DNA of 64,000 nucleotides from NCBI GenBank assembly GCA_964643435.1, contig CAZXPY010000004.1, forward strand, positions 1 to 64,000. The letters run 5' to 3'. This DNA is from CAZXPY01 sp964643435 (GTDB lineage Bacteria; Patescibacteriota; Microgenomatia; Woykebacterales; RBG-16-39-9b). The first letter of the stretch is position 1, and each line of letters opens with the position of its first letter. A program made the position numbers and the translations under genes. Positions 17,250 to 26,751 of this stretch are shown one piece after another. The notes beneath the pieces are model-generated. The model had not been told where the DNA came from. It was given only the letters and a program-made list of their open reading frames with translations, and ran no database searches.

Positions 17250-18803
17250 ATGATTTCCAAAAAAGATTTACTCAATCCTAAAAACAAAGAAGAAATTTCC
17301 ACGATTCTTTTACAAGCAATTAAAAACACTATCGGTGACGGCTTAATTTTATTTGATAAAAACGGGGTCTTTATTTTTTTAAACGAGGCTGCAAAAGAAC
17401 TGCTTTTCGTCAAAAAAGATCCAACCAACTTAAACAGACGCGCCGTTATCAAAAATAGAAAAAAATATAACAAATATTTACTAGAATATTATTTTGATCC
17501 GATTAAAACTTTTGAAGGAGTCGTAAAGGTCAAAGAATCTTCCCGGGGAAATTTAATAAAAATTAATTCTAGCCCGCCAAGATTTATTGAAACCACCTAT
17601 ACACCGATTTGTAACGAAGAGACACAAGTAATTGGGGTTGTTGCCAATTTTAGAGATGTAACCGAACTAAAAAAACAAGCGGAACAAATAAAAGGTCAAT
17701 TGCAGATCGCTACTGAACAAAAGGAGAGATGGACGGCAATTTTTAATAATGTCGAGGAAGGGGTGTTTGTTTTAGATAAAGACTCGAAAATCGTCCAGTT
17801 TAATAATGGTTGTGAATTGATGAGTGGCTACTCGGAAAAAGAAGTTTTAGGGAAAAAAATTCATAAGATCTTTAGATGCCATGATATGAAGGGTAATTAT
17901 TATCCAAATTTCTCCTTAATAGATAAGGTTTCCTTAACAAAAGAAGCTATTCCCTACGATGAACACCTTCATACAAGTAGGGATGGAAAAGAAATCTGGG
18001 TTGGAGTAAGTAAGACTCCAATACTTAATGAAGAGGAAGAAATTGAACAAATAGTGGGAATTATTCGAGACGTTACAAAATTAAAAGAAATCGAAAAGGC
18101 AAAAAGTGAGTTTGTTTCGATTGCCTCTCACGAATTAAGAACTCCTTTAACGATAATTAATGGCTATTTGTCGCTTCTTTTAAGTGGGGATTTGGGGCAA
18201 ATGGGGGAACTTCGAAATAAATTATATCATCTAAATATTATTAACAAAATTTATTCGGAAACAAAACGCTTAAGCGGTTTGGTGGAGGAGCTCTTGAATG
18301 TAACCAGAGTTGAAGAAGGAAGATTGAAGATCGATTTGAAAAGAACTGATTATAACGAGCTTCTAGAGGAAGTTGTCAATGAGTTTAGGCCAATTGCTTC
18401 TTCAAAACAAATAACTTTAAGTCTGGAAAAACCCTCCTTCTATCCAAAAGATTTACATATATATGTTGATCGAGACCGTATAAAGGAAGTTTTAGTAAAT
18501 TTAATTGATAATTCCATAAAATACACTGGAAAAGGGGGTAAAATTCTTCTCTTCCCTTCGGTAGAAAACAGCGAAGTTTTCACTAGTATCCAAGATAATG
18601 GTATCGGTATCGAACCTAAATTATTAAATCATATTTTTGAAAAGTTTCAACAAATTCCGGGTAGTTTCCTTAAGGAAAATAGAGGCACAGGACTCGGGCT
18701 TTTTATTGTCAAAGGTATTCTTGACCTTCATCAGGGTAAGATTTGGGTGAAATCTTATCCAGGCAAAGGTTCGACCTTTACCTTTACTCTTCCCGCAAAA
18801 TAA
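17250..18803 (+). CDS. PAS-domain sensor histidine kinase
   Basis: 517 aa. It has two tandem PAS sensor domains (about residues 20-150 and 160-280) and a HisKA dimerisation domain with His294 in SIASHELRTPL. The HATPase domain follows, with N-box VNLIDNSIKYT, G1 DNGIGI and G2 GTGLGLFIVKG. There is no membrane helix, so it senses an internal signal. It is followed 59 bp later by a response regulator, forming a two-component pair. Confidence 0.93.
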   Translation: MISKKDLLNPKNKEEISTILLQAIKNTIGDGLILFDKNGVFIFLNEAAKELLFVKKDPTNLNRRAVIKNRKKYNKYLLEYYFDPIKTFEGVVKVKESSRGNLIKINSSPPRFIETTYTPICNEETQVIGVVANFRDVTELKKQAEQIKGQLQIATEQKERWTAIFNNVEEGVFVLDKDSKIVQFNNGCELMSGYSEKEVLGKKIHKIFRCHDMKGNYYPNFSLIDKVSLTKEAIPYDEHLHTSRDGKEIWVGVSKTPILNEEEEIEQIVGIIRDVTKLKEIEKAKSEFVSIASHELRTPLTIINGYLSLLLSGDLGQMGELRNKLYHLNIINKIYSETKRLSGLVEELLNVTRVEEGRLKIDLKRTDYNELLEEVVNEFRPIASSKQITLSLEKPSFYPKDLHIYVDRDRIKEVLVNLIDNSIKYTGKGGKILLFPSVENSEVFTSIQDNGIGIEPKLLNHIFEKFQQIPGSFLKENRGTGLGLFIVKGILDLHQGKIWVKSYPGKGSTFTFTLPAK

Positions 18804-18862
18804 CATCCCAATATTGATAAGATCCTAAAAATTTGTTAATCTAGAAAGAGTAGAGCGTTACT

Positions 18863-19246
18863 ATGAAAGAAAAAAAGATAAAAGTTTTAATAATTGAAGA
18901 TGAGAAAGAGGTTTCCGAACTTTATAAATTAAAACTTACAATTGATGATTATGATGTTATTACGGCAACAAGTGGTCAAGAAGGTCTAAAAAAGGCTTTT
19001 AAAGATAGTCCTGATCTTATTTTTTTGGACATTAAAATGCCAAAGATGGATGGTTTCGAAGTTTTAAAAAGATTAAGAGAGAACCCTAAAACAAAAAAAA
19101 CCCCAGTGGTAATTCTTTCTAATTTTGATGAAGAAGATATGGTTGAAAAGGGTTTAACGCTTGGTGCTGACGAATATCTAATAAAATCGCAATTCACCCC
19201 TGAAGAAATATCCTCCAAAGTCCAACGGTGGGCCAAAGAAGAATAG
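18863..19246 (+). CDS. Single-domain response regulator
   Basis: 127 aa receiver domain only, CheY-like. It has the acidic pair EDE (12-14), phosphoryl-acceptor Asp56 in FLDIKMPKMDGF, Ser in VILSNF and the conserved Lys in YLIKS. With no output domain it probably acts through protein contact. It follows the kinase gene and most likely receives phosphate from it. Confidence 0.92.
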   Translation: MKEKKIKVLIIEDEKEVSELYKLKLTIDDYDVITATSGQEGLKKAFKDSPDLIFLDIKMPKMDGFEVLKRLRENPKTKKTPVVILSNFDEEDMVEKGLTLGADEYLIKSQFTPEEISSKVQRWAKEE

Positions 19247-19250
19247 TTTG

Positions 19251-21134
19251 ATGAAACTACAAAAAATTTCTCTACTCTTTCTGCTCGCGGGATTTATCTT
19301 TCCCCAAAAAACCTACGCTAGCGAATTTTCCACTGAATATGGGATAAACTATGATATTTCTAAAAACGGGACTGCCAAAGTTGTTCAAGAAGTTACTCTA
19401 AAAAATCTTACTTCAACATTTTATGCCCCTGAATACGCCTTAAATATTGGTTCGACTAATGTCTTCGACGTCCAAGCTAGAGATTCTAGCGGTACTCTTA
19501 AAACAAATATTCAAAGCGAGGACATTTCAACAAGAATTAACGTTATTTTAGGTGATAAAGTAATCGGCTTAGGAAAAACAGCCACTTTTACATTAAGTTA
19601 CACTGTTAAAGATTTTGCTAAAAAACTTGGAAAATTATGGGAAATAAATATACCTAAAATTTCGAGTGATGCGGAAATTAGAAGGTACGATGTGGTGTTA
19701 TCAGTTCCGCGCGAATTCAGCTCTATTCATTATATCACTCCAGAGCCAAATAAGACCTCCGATCGGAATTTTTTCTTTGATAAGCGAATTCTAGAGACGG
19801 GAGGTATACGAGCGGCATTTGGCGAATACCAAATCTTTAACTTTGATCTTACGTATCATCTTTATAATCCTAATTTGATTAATGGTTTTACGGAAATTGC
19901 TTTCCTGCCTGATACCACCACCCAAGGTATCGAATTTAAATCTATTAACCCCTCTCCTGTCTATATAAGAGAAGATGAGGATGGTAATTATCTTGCCAGA
20001 TATAACCTTGGACCCAAAGAAAAATTAGATGTTAATATTACCGGTTTAGTAAAAATAGTCGATCAAACTAGAAAATTACAATCAATAAGAGATTGGAGGG
20101 AAGATGAACTTAAGAAATATCTAAAGGCAGATAAATTTTGGGAAGCAAATAATCCAGAATTAATAGACTTAGCAAAAAAACTTAAGACTCCTAAGGCGAT
20201 ATACGACTTTGTAAGTACTAATCTTAAGTATAATTATGGTAAAGTTAATTCCCCAAAAATTGAACGTCTGGGGGCACTTAGAGCTCTTAAAAACCCAAAC
20301 GAAGCAATTTGTATGGAATATACTGATCTTTTTATTGCTTTGGCTCGCGCCGCCGGTATTCCCGCCCGAGAATTAAACGGTTTTGCTTATACCGAAAATA
20401 GGAAACTGCGACCAACTACTTTAAAATCTGATGTTTTAAGCGACGTCTTACACGCCTGGCCGGAATATTACGATAGGGAAAGAAAAACCTGGGTTCAAAT
20501 TGACCCGACTTGGGGCTCAACTACTTCTGGCTTAGATTATTTTGATAAACTGGATACCAATCACGTTGTTTTTGCCATTAAAGGAGTCTCTTCTGAAAAA
20601 CCAACCCCAGCCGGAGCTTATAAAGTAGATAATCTAGATGAACAGGATATAAAAATTTCTTTCAGCGATCAAGATTTAACAACAAAAGCAGATATTGATA
20701 TTACAGTAGCCGAAAATAAGTTTATCTCTGGATTTTCTTCTAGCGCAAAAATACTAATCGCTAACCGTACCCCGCGCGGTTTTTTCAAAACTACTTTAAA
20801 AATCTCTTCGGACGATGTGGCTTTAATTACCCCTAGCCAGACCTATTTGGGAACAATCCTTCCTTTTGAAGATAACACTGTCGATACAAAATTTAAAAAT
20901 ATTGGTTTATTCAAGACCAGAGAAGCAAAATTAAAAATTACCGTTTTGGGAACAGACGGCGTAAACCCTTTTGAAATAAACAAAGAAGAAGTTCTTTATT
21001 TAAAACCCTTTTTCGCTTCGGGAGCGACCTTAATAATAATTGGCGGCTTTATCTTAAGTTTTACGATTTTAGTTTATATACTGATTCTAGAATTTAAAAT
21101 GCTTTTTGCTTCGAAAGAGGATAAAATTAAGTAA
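19251..21134 (+). CDS. Secreted/membrane-anchored transglutaminase-like protein
   Basis: 627 aa. It has a signal peptide (KISLLFLLAGFIFPQKTYA), a large beta-rich region and a transglutaminase-like core (about 310-440) with the catalytic order Cys (NEAICMEYTDLF), His (LHAWPEYYD) and Asp (QIDPTWG). One C-terminal membrane helix (ATLIIIGGFILSFTILVYIL) follows. It is probably an extracellular cysteine protease or cross-linking enzyme held at the membrane. The ATG at 19251 fits the signal peptide. The stop overlaps the uvrC start. Confidence 0.85.
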   Translation: MKLQKISLLFLLAGFIFPQKTYASEFSTEYGINYDISKNGTAKVVQEVTLKNLTSTFYAPEYALNIGSTNVFDVQARDSSGTLKTNIQSEDISTRINVILGDKVIGLGKTATFTLSYTVKDFAKKLGKLWEINIPKISSDAEIRRYDVVLSVPREFSSIHYITPEPNKTSDRNFFFDKRILETGGIRAAFGEYQIFNFDLTYHLYNPNLINGFTEIAFLPDTTTQGIEFKSINPSPVYIREDEDGNYLARYNLGPKEKLDVNITGLVKIVDQTRKLQSIRDWREDELKKYLKADKFWEANNPELIDLAKKLKTPKAIYDFVSTNLKYNYGKVNSPKIERLGALRALKNPNEAICMEYTDLFIALARAAGIPARELNGFAYTENRKLRPTTLKSDVLSDVLHAWPEYYDRERKTWVQIDPTWGSTTSGLDYFDKLDTNHVVFAIKGVSSEKPTPAGAYKVDNLDEQDIKISFSDQDLTTKADIDITVAENKFISGFSSSAKILIANRTPRGFFKTTLKISSDDVALITPSQTYLGTILPFEDNTVDTKFKNIGLFKTREAKLKITVLGTDGVNPFEINKEEVLYLKPFFASGATLIIIGGFILSFTILVYILILEFKMLFASKEDKIK

Positions 21135-22444
21135 TGGTGTTAGAAAAATTTTCGAATAAGAGCGGAGTTTACGTTTTAAAGGACAAAACTGACAAACCTA
21201 TTTATATTGGCAAGGCTTTAAATATAAAAGAGCGTCTAAAAAGCCATTTTAAAAGTAGCAACCTAAAAGAAAAATCTCTGGTTTCAAAAACCGCAAAAAT
21301 AAATACCATTTTGGTAGAAAGCGAAATAGAAGCTTTAATTTTAGAAGCTAATTTAATCAAAAAATTTAAACCCATTTTTAATATCTCTCTTAAAGACGAT
21401 AAAGATTACCTCTATATAAAAATCCCCAAAGAGCCGTTTCCAAGAGTTTTAATGGCCAGAAAACGAGACCTGAAAAATTCAAAAATTTATTTTGGTCCCT
21501 TCCCATCTGCCTCAAGTGTTCGTACGACCCTGCGGAAATTACGAAAGATATTCCCCTCTAGATTTTGTAAAATTGGCCAGAAACGAGCTTGCCTCTCTTT
21601 CCATTTAGGATTATGTCCCGGTGTCTGTATTGGAAAAATAAGCGAAGAGAATTATCTTAAAAATATCAATAATCTAATTAAATTCTTAAAAGGTCAAAAA
21701 GAAGAACTTTTGCGAAAATTAGAGAATCAAATGCAGGCAGCTTCTAAAAAAATGGAATTTGAGGAAGCGGAGAGAATAAAGCGAACAATTGACGCGCTCC
21801 ATTACGTGACCTCAAGCGGCACTGATATCGGAGATTACTTAAAAAATGGAACTTTAGGAAAAGATTTGCGAACCTTTGGCTTGGAGGAATTAAAAGAAGT
21901 ATTATATTTACCAAAAGTACCGGAAAAAATAGAAGCGTATGATATATCTAATTTTGCTGGTAAGGAAACGACCGGTTCTATGGTTGTATTTGTAGACGGG
22001 AAACCAGAAAAATCTCTCTACCGGCGTTTCAAAATTCGGGAAGTAGAGGGTATTAACGATTACGCCGCTTTAGAGGAGGTCTTAGAAAGGAGACTAAGGA
22101 ACACCGGAAATGATGCTTCATTTTCGCAGTTACCTGATTTAATAGTGATCGACGGAGGGAAAGGGCAATTAGGAGTAGCGGTTAAAATATTAGAAAATTT
22201 GAATTTAAAAATTCCGGCAATTGCTTTAGCTAAGAAAGAGGAGAGAATATTTATGCCCCACCAACCCACTAGTTTGAAATTAAAACTTGATTCAGCTAGT
22301 TTATACTTAATTGCGCGTTTACGAGACGAGGCCCATAGATTTGCTATTTCTTATCACCGACTCTTAAGAAGGAAATCTTTTATCCCAAGAGGGGAAAAAA
22401 CATCTTCAAGAGAGGTGAAAATAATTAATATTAATGAGGCATAG
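21134..22444 (+). CDS. uvrC: UvrABC system protein C (shortened)
   Basis: 436 aa compared with about 600 in most bacteria. The N-terminal GIY-YIG nuclease (SGVYVLKDKTDKPIYIGKA, cuts 3' of the lesion), a UVR domain (KKMEFEEAERIKR) and the RNase H-like 5' nuclease core (YDISNF, IDGGKGQLGVA, DEAHRFAI) are present. It ends soon after that, so the usual C-terminal helix-hairpin-helix DNA-binding pair is missing. The ATG overlaps the preceding stop (TAATG). Confidence 0.93.
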   Translation: MVLEKFSNKSGVYVLKDKTDKPIYIGKALNIKERLKSHFKSSNLKEKSLVSKTAKINTILVESEIEALILEANLIKKFKPIFNISLKDDKDYLYIKIPKEPFPRVLMARKRDLKNSKIYFGPFPSASSVRTTLRKLRKIFPSRFCKIGQKRACLSFHLGLCPGVCIGKISEENYLKNINNLIKFLKGQKEELLRKLENQMQAASKKMEFEEAERIKRTIDALHYVTSSGTDIGDYLKNGTLGKDLRTFGLEELKEVLYLPKVPEKIEAYDISNFAGKETTGSMVVFVDGKPEKSLYRRFKIREVEGINDYAALEEVLERRLRNTGNDASFSQLPDLIVIDGGKGQLGVAVKILENLNLKIPAIALAKKEERIFMPHQPTSLKLKLDSASLYLIARLRDEAHRFAISYHRLLRRKSFIPRGEKTSSREVKIININEA

Positions 22445-22461
22445 CCTGTTTTGCAAGCAAA

Positions 22462-22863
22462 ATGAAAAAACTAATTAGAGGGTTTATAATAAATTTTTCT
22501 TCTTTTTGGTTAGTCGTGTATTCCTTTCCGGCTTTTAATTACGAAAATCCGACTGATTTATTTTTACCCTCTTTTGTGTTTTCCTTCCTTTCTTTATTTA
22601 TAAAACCCCTGCTTAACATAATTACCCTGCCTCTGAATTTTATTACCATGGGTATGTTTTCTTGGTTAAGCGCCGTAATTACTTTATATCTGGTTTTCGT
22701 ATTGATCCCCGAAGTTAAATTTAGCGGTTTTGAGTTTTCGGGATTGAATATTAGTGGATTCGTGTTACCTACTTTTTACATTGGTAAATTACTCGCCTTA
22801 AGTATCGGCTCTTTCCTAATTAGTCTCACTTGCGCAATAATAAGGTGGGTCTTTTTCAAATGA
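22462..22863 (+). CDS. Four-helix phage-holin-superfamily-IV membrane protein
   Basis: 133 aa with about four hydrophobic helices and the typical KPLLNIITLPLNFITMGMFSWL stretch in the middle. Such proteins are widespread in bacteria as small membrane proteins, and the holin label is historical. It lies 17 nt after uvrC and may be co-transcribed with it. Confidence 0.75.
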   Translation: MKKLIRGFIINFSSFWLVVYSFPAFNYENPTDLFLPSFVFSFLSLFIKPLLNIITLPLNFITMGMFSWLSAVITLYLVFVLIPEVKFSGFEFSGLNISGFVLPTFYIGKLLALSIGSFLISLTCAIIRWVFFK

Positions 22864-22916
22864 AACTTCAAGTAAAGTTGTAAACTACTACGACCCGTGT
22901 TAAAATTCAAATTCAA

Positions 22917-23138
22917 ATGAAGATTACTTTGCTTTTCATTCAACTTATAAGTGCAATCCTTTTAATTGTTTTTATCATAATGCAGGCTAAAGGGGTTGGT
23001 CTAGGTGGTGCTTTTGGTGGGGAAGGAGCTTTTTATCGAAGTCGAAGGGGAGTTGAAAAGATTCTTTATTTTGCAACCATCACTACTTCAATCATCTTTA
23101 TGGCTATCTCGTTGTTATTAGTATTCCTCTCCTCCTAA
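22917..23138 (+). CDS. secG: Preprotein translocase subunit SecG
   Basis: 73 aa with two membrane helices around the typical Gly-rich loop (QAKGVGLGGAFGGEGAFYRSRRG..EKILY). It is an accessory subunit of the SecYEG channel and lies 5 nt before the peptide-binding protein gene. Confidence 0.88.
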   Translation: MKITLLFIQLISAILLIVFIIMQAKGVGLGGAFGGEGAFYRSRRGVEKILYFATITTSIIFMAISLLLVFLSS

Positions 23139-23143
23139 AGAAA

Positions 23144-24745
23144 ATGCTAACTAATATAAGGTTTTTACTTTTGATAGGTATTGGATTATTAAAAAGACAC
23201 GCCAAGAAGATTTTAAAGTTTTTTTCCTTTTTAATTATTTTGTTAGTTTTTAGTTGGTTCTTTTTAACAAAACAATTAGTAGCTGTTTATGAAAAGTTAA
23301 GCGTTCCTTTTGTACGGCCAAAGATCGTTGAAGGGGTAATCGGTAAACCCCTTGCCCTTAATCCGCTCTTTACCCAAAACGATGCCGAAGTCGATATAAC
23401 TTCTTTGGTATTTCGTGGTTTAACGAGAGTTACTGCTGACGGATCCTTTGAACCTGACTTGGCCGAAAGTTTTTCGGCTGAAAATGAAAAAGAGTACCTT
23501 TTCAAATTAAAAAAAGACATTTACTGGCACGATGGAAAAAAATTTACGGCCTCTGACGTGATTTATACCGTAAGGACGGCTCAAGACCCAAACCTAAAAA
23601 GCCGCTATTTTGATAGTTTTAAAGATGTAAAGGTAGAAAAATTAGATGATTTTACAATTAAGTTTATCTTAAAAGAATCGTTTTCACCTTTCCCAGGAGT
23701 TTTAAAGCTTGGAATTATCCCGGAACATGTCTCTTTAAAAAGATTTAAGCCTATCGGTACGGGTTCTTTCCGAGTTCTCTCCTCAAGCCTCCAAAAAGTC
23801 ACTCTTACTAACGGAAGGGTCAATTTAATTTTTAAATTCTACCCAAACATACAACTCGCTCTCACCGCTCTCCAACTTGGTGAGATTGGAAGTTTAGGAG
23901 GATTGGGATCAGAAGATTTAAAACAAATAAAAGATTCGCCGCAATTAAAAATTTACACAACGCGACTTAATAGCCGGTTTGTGGCTATTTTCTTTAACAC
24001 TAAAGCGGCTAGTTTAAGTGAGAAAGCGGTCCGAAATGCCCTTGTTCTGGCTACTTCGAAAGAGAACATAGTTAAAGAGCTTAATATTAATAAAGAATCT
24101 ATCGTGACTTCGCCAATCCCTAAAAGTTCTTGGGCTGGTAATAATTTTGAAAAAAAACCCGATTATAATCAGGATTTAGCGGTGAGTACTTTGGAAAAAA
24201 ATGGTTGGAAACTTGAAGGGAACGTTAGAAAAAAAGATGGTAAGGAACTTGCAATCAAAATAACCAGTATTGATAGTCCTGATCTTTTAAAAATAATGGC
24301 CCTAGTCAAAGAACAATGGGGCGAACTTGGTATCAAAATTGATACAAGAGTATTAACCGGCAGTGAATTACGCGAAAAAATTATTCAATCAAGAGAATAC
24401 GAGGTTCTTATTAGTACCCAAGCAATTGGTGCCGATCCAGACCAATACGTTCTTTGGCACTCTACTCAAACAGAGCTGGCAAATATAACAAATTTGACTA
24501 GCGCAAAAGTAGACAAGGCTCTTGAAGACGGACGTACAATTAATGATAAGGAGATACGTAGAAACAAGTATTTAGAATTTCAGAAATTACTGGTAGATGA
24601 GGTACCGGCCGTTTTTCTTTATTGGGTTGATTATAACTACGTAGCTCCTTCAAAAATTTCTGGGGTAACTTTAAATGATTTGTTATTACCGATAGACAGA
24701 TTCAATTCAATAAATAATTGGCAGGTTAAAAGAAGGCTAATTTAA
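23144..24745 (+). CDS. Oligopeptide-type ABC substrate-binding protein
   Basis: 533 aa SBP_bac_5 family protein. An N-terminal membrane anchor (about residues 25-45, no lipobox) is followed by the fold's markers: LNPLFTQNDAEVDITSLVFRGL, WHDGKKFTASDVIYTV and VLISTQAIGADPDQYVLWHS. It presumably captures peptides outside the cell. No permease or ATPase genes are adjacent. The last 9 nt overlap the convergent dacA-like gene. Confidence 0.87.
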   Translation: MLTNIRFLLLIGIGLLKRHAKKILKFFSFLIILLVFSWFFLTKQLVAVYEKLSVPFVRPKIVEGVIGKPLALNPLFTQNDAEVDITSLVFRGLTRVTADGSFEPDLAESFSAENEKEYLFKLKKDIYWHDGKKFTASDVIYTVRTAQDPNLKSRYFDSFKDVKVEKLDDFTIKFILKESFSPFPGVLKLGIIPEHVSLKRFKPIGTGSFRVLSSSLQKVTLTNGRVNLIFKFYPNIQLALTALQLGEIGSLGGLGSEDLKQIKDSPQLKIYTTRLNSRFVAIFFNTKAASLSEKAVRNALVLATSKENIVKELNINKESIVTSPIPKSSWAGNNFEKKPDYNQDLAVSTLEKNGWKLEGNVRKKDGKELAIKITSIDSPDLLKIMALVKEQWGELGIKIDTRVLTGSELREKIIQSREYEVLISTQAIGADPDQYVLWHSTQTELANITNLTSAKVDKALEDGRTINDKEIRRNKYLEFQKLLVDEVPAVFLYWVDYNYVAPSKISGVTLNDLLLPIDRFNSINNWQVKRRLI

Positions 24746-25744
24746 ATTATTATATTTTAAACTTTGGTAAGAATAATCGATAAGGGCTTCGGTTTCACCT
24801 CTACGATCGGGAGTTCCTAAAACTACGGTTAACAAGTCGTGTCCTTCTTTTTCAATCAAAGAAACTAGGGAAAGTTTTGAATCCGGTGTGAAACCGGGTT
24901 TTATACCTTTAAAACCAGGGTAATTAACCATTGGAGAAGCATTATTTAAATAGAAATATTTGTGATTTTGATCTTCATCAAATTTTGCCGCGATGAAGTA
25001 ATTTTTCGTTTTGACTATTTCTCCGAAAATAGGAAATTTATTCAAGGCGTATTGACTCAAAGTGGCTAAATCATAAGCACTACTATATTGATCGGAAGAA
25101 AAATCAACATCCAAACCAGTAGCGTTTATAAAATTAGTATCATTTAGACCCAAACTTTGGGCTTTACTATTCATTAACGAGACAAATTCTTTTTCGCTAC
25201 CGCTAATTCCTTGCGCTAAAGCAACGGCAGCGTCGTTTCCCGAAACAAGAAGAAGACCATAAAGTAAATCTTTGACTGTCAGTTTTTCGTTGGGGTATAA
25301 ACCCATTATATCCGGTTCCATTCTGGCAGCGTAATCTGAAACAGTAATAATTTTATCAAGGCTAGAATTCTCTAAAGCAACGATGGCGGTCATTATTTTT
25401 AAAGTGCTTGCCACCGGAACCCGTAAATGAATATTTTTGGTATACAAAGTTTCGTTGGTTGTTAAGTCGATTGAAATTGCACTTCTTGAATACAAAACCG
25501 GTGGAAGAGCGCTGGAAGGGAGTGGTTTTTCTTTCGGAAACCAATTATTTTCAAAGCCTTTTGTACTTTCCTTTGACCGGGGGCTTTGCGAGAAAGCTGA
25601 AAAGAGCTTTTCCCGCAAGAGCCCTCCTTTAATTAAAAAAAGGACAGCGAAAATAATTAGTAAGAAAATAACAAAAAATATTAACTTTTTTTTATTTCGA
25701 CGTTTGGGTTCTATCTCCATGCCCTCAAATAATGATTCTAGCAA
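24737..25744 (-). CDS. D-alanyl-D-alanine carboxypeptidase (peptidase S11)
   Basis: 335 aa penicillin-binding-protein fold. It has an N-terminal cytosolic basic stretch and membrane helix (KLIFFVIFLLIIFAVLFLI). The active-site motifs follow: SxxK in ASTLKIM, SxN in SGNDAA and KxG in KPGFTPDS. It trims the terminal D-Ala of peptidoglycan stem peptides outside the membrane. The C-terminal PBP5-like domain is absent. Confidence 0.9.
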   Translation of the reverse strand: MLESLFEGMEIEPKRRNKKKLIFFVIFLLIIFAVLFLIKGGLLREKLFSAFSQSPRSKESTKGFENNWFPKEKPLPSSALPPVLYSRSAISIDLTTNETLYTKNIHLRVPVASTLKIMTAIVALENSSLDKIITVSDYAARMEPDIMGLYPNEKLTVKDLLYGLLLVSGNDAAVALAQGISGSEKEFVSLMNSKAQSLGLNDTNFINATGLDVDFSSDQYSSAYDLATLSQYALNKFPIFGEIVKTKNYFIAAKFDEDQNHKYFYLNNASPMVNYPGFKGIKPGFTPDSKLSLVSLIEKEGHDLLTVVLGTPDRRGETEALIDYSYQSLKYNNLN

Positions 25745-25798
25745 GAGCGAATCTTCCTTGCAACCAAGGTCAGATTCTAGTAAAATAGCGGAACATAC

Positions 25799-25874
25799 GC
25801 CCCTGTAGCTCAGTGGATAGAGCGGGTCGGTTCTAACGACAAGGTCGGGGGTTCGAATCCCTCCAGGGGTACCA
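25799..25874 (+). tRNA. tRNA-Arg (UCU)
   Basis: Acceptor GCCCCTG pairs with CAGGGGT, the loop GTTCTAA carries TCT, the T-loop is TTCGAAT and CCA is encoded. Confidence 0.9.
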
Positions 25875-25887
25875 AACCGTCAAAAGT

Positions 25888-25932
25888 GGGCCCGTAGTTC
25901 AGTGGCAGATCCGGCTACGCCGGACTCTTAAG
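25888..25932 (+). pseudogene. 5' half of a broken tRNA-Lys
   Basis: GGGCCCG, a D-arm-like stretch, the palindrome TCCGGCTACGCCGGA, then CTCTTAAG (anticodon loop). The acceptor strand pairs (six Watson-Crick pairs plus one G-U) with the 3' half at 26303-26339. The GIY-YIG start codon follows immediately. Confidence 0.65.
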
Positions 25933-26193
25933 ATGGAGTTTTACGTTTACGTAATAAAAAACAGGCAGAAAGATAAAATATATATTGGTCAGACTAGTGA
26001 TATTGAAAACAGATTGAAGAGACATAATGGTCTGTTGCCTTCAAGGGGTAATAGCTATACAAAAATAAATAAAGGAATTTGGGAAGTTATTTATAAAGAA
26101 GAACATGACATACGGAAAGAGGCGGTGCGAAGGGAAAAATATTTAAAAACACATGTTGGGAGAGATTGGCTGAAAAAAGTTTTGGGCGGCTAG
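25933..26193 (+). CDS. GIY-YIG endonuclease-like protein between tRNA-Lys pieces
   Basis: 86 aa. The whole protein is one GIY-YIG nuclease domain (FYVYVIKNRQKDKIYIGQTSDIENRLKRHN), with the typical Arg and the later Glu-rich helix (IRKEAVRREKYLK). It resembles the small YhbQ-type family. The gene starts directly after a tRNA-Lys 5' half, and its stop codon lies inside the intact tRNA-Lys (10-nt overlap). Together these suggest a mobile, homing-like gene. Nuclease activity is inferred. Confidence 0.85.
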   Translation: MEFYVYVIKNRQKDKIYIGQTSDIENRLKRHNGLLPSRGNSYTKINKGIWEVIYKEEHDIRKEAVRREKYLKTHVGRDWLKKVLGG

Positions 26194-26259
26194 CTCAATT
26201 GGTAGAGCAGATGCCTCTTAAGCATCCGGTTCTGGGTTCGAGTCCCAGGCCGCTCACCA
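26184..26259 (+). tRNA. tRNA-Lys (CUU)
   Basis: Acceptor GGGCGGC pairs with GCCGCTC, the stem-loop GATGC-CTCTTAA-GCATC gives anticodon CTT, the T-loop is TTCGAGT and CCA is encoded. Confidence 0.93.
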
Positions 26260-26262
26260 AAA

Positions 26263-26339
26263 CTTTATCTCAATTGGTAGATCCGGCAGTGCCGGACTCT
26301 TAAGCCGCGTGTCGGAGGTTCGAGTCCTCCCGGGCTCAC
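26263..26339 (+). pseudogene. 3' half of a broken tRNA-Lys
   Basis: A tRNA-like D region (TCTCAATTGGTAGA) leads into the palindrome TCCGGCAGTGCCGGA, CTCTTAAG and an intact T-arm (GGAGG-TTCGAGT-CCTCC), followed by CGGGCTC-A-CCA. Its own 5' strand (AACTTTA) cannot pair with this acceptor, but the 5' half at 25888 can. Confidence 0.6.
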
Positions 26340-26363
26340 CATATTCAGTATTGATTGTTAGGT

Positions 26364-26395
26364 AAAGAAAAACGACCCATTTCTGAGTCGTTTCT
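26364..26395 (-). terminator. Terminator of the small-protein operon
   Basis: On the minus strand, AAACGAC pairs with GTCGTTT and a T-rich tail (TTTCTTT) follows. It lies just downstream of the last gene of the minus-strand operon. Confidence 0.65.
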
Positions 26396-26416
26396 ACTAA
26401 CAAGAATCTCTCCCCA

Positions 26417-26710
26417 TTAATAGTACTTCCACAGTTTGTATTTGATGGTGTCATAAACACCCCAACATATAGCTCCAGCTAATATGAGGCCAACCCAGAA
26501 TGCAATTGACCACACAAAATACAAACCGGAGTACTGGAAAGCAGTTAGACTGCAGTCCGGTAAGTAGCACGACCCATCGGTCAAACCTCCTTCTGGCGTA
26601 TGACCCAACGTGAAAACTTCATAAGGGGCGAATTGGCCGATGACGATTCCTGGACCCAACAGTGCAAGACCGAGCGTCAAGAGTACAGAAACAGTTCGTA
26701 TAAAGCCCAT
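26417..26710 (-). CDS. Two-span membrane protein, unknown function
   Basis: 97 aa. It has two hydrophobic segments (about 5-27 and 65-88) flanking a polar loop with a Cys pair (GSCYLPDCS). The ATG at 26710 has a perfect SD (GGAAGGAGGAG). It is the last gene of a four-gene operon of small proteins. I do not recognise the family. Confidence 0.6.
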   Translation of the reverse strand: MGFIRTVSVLLTLGLALLGPGIVIGQFAPYEVFTLGHTPEGGLTDGSCYLPDCSLTAFQYSGLYFVWSIAFWVGLILAGAICWGVYDTIKYKLWKYY

Positions 26711-26751
26711 GACTTCTCCTCCTTCCTATTTGGAGAACCACACGGAACGTT

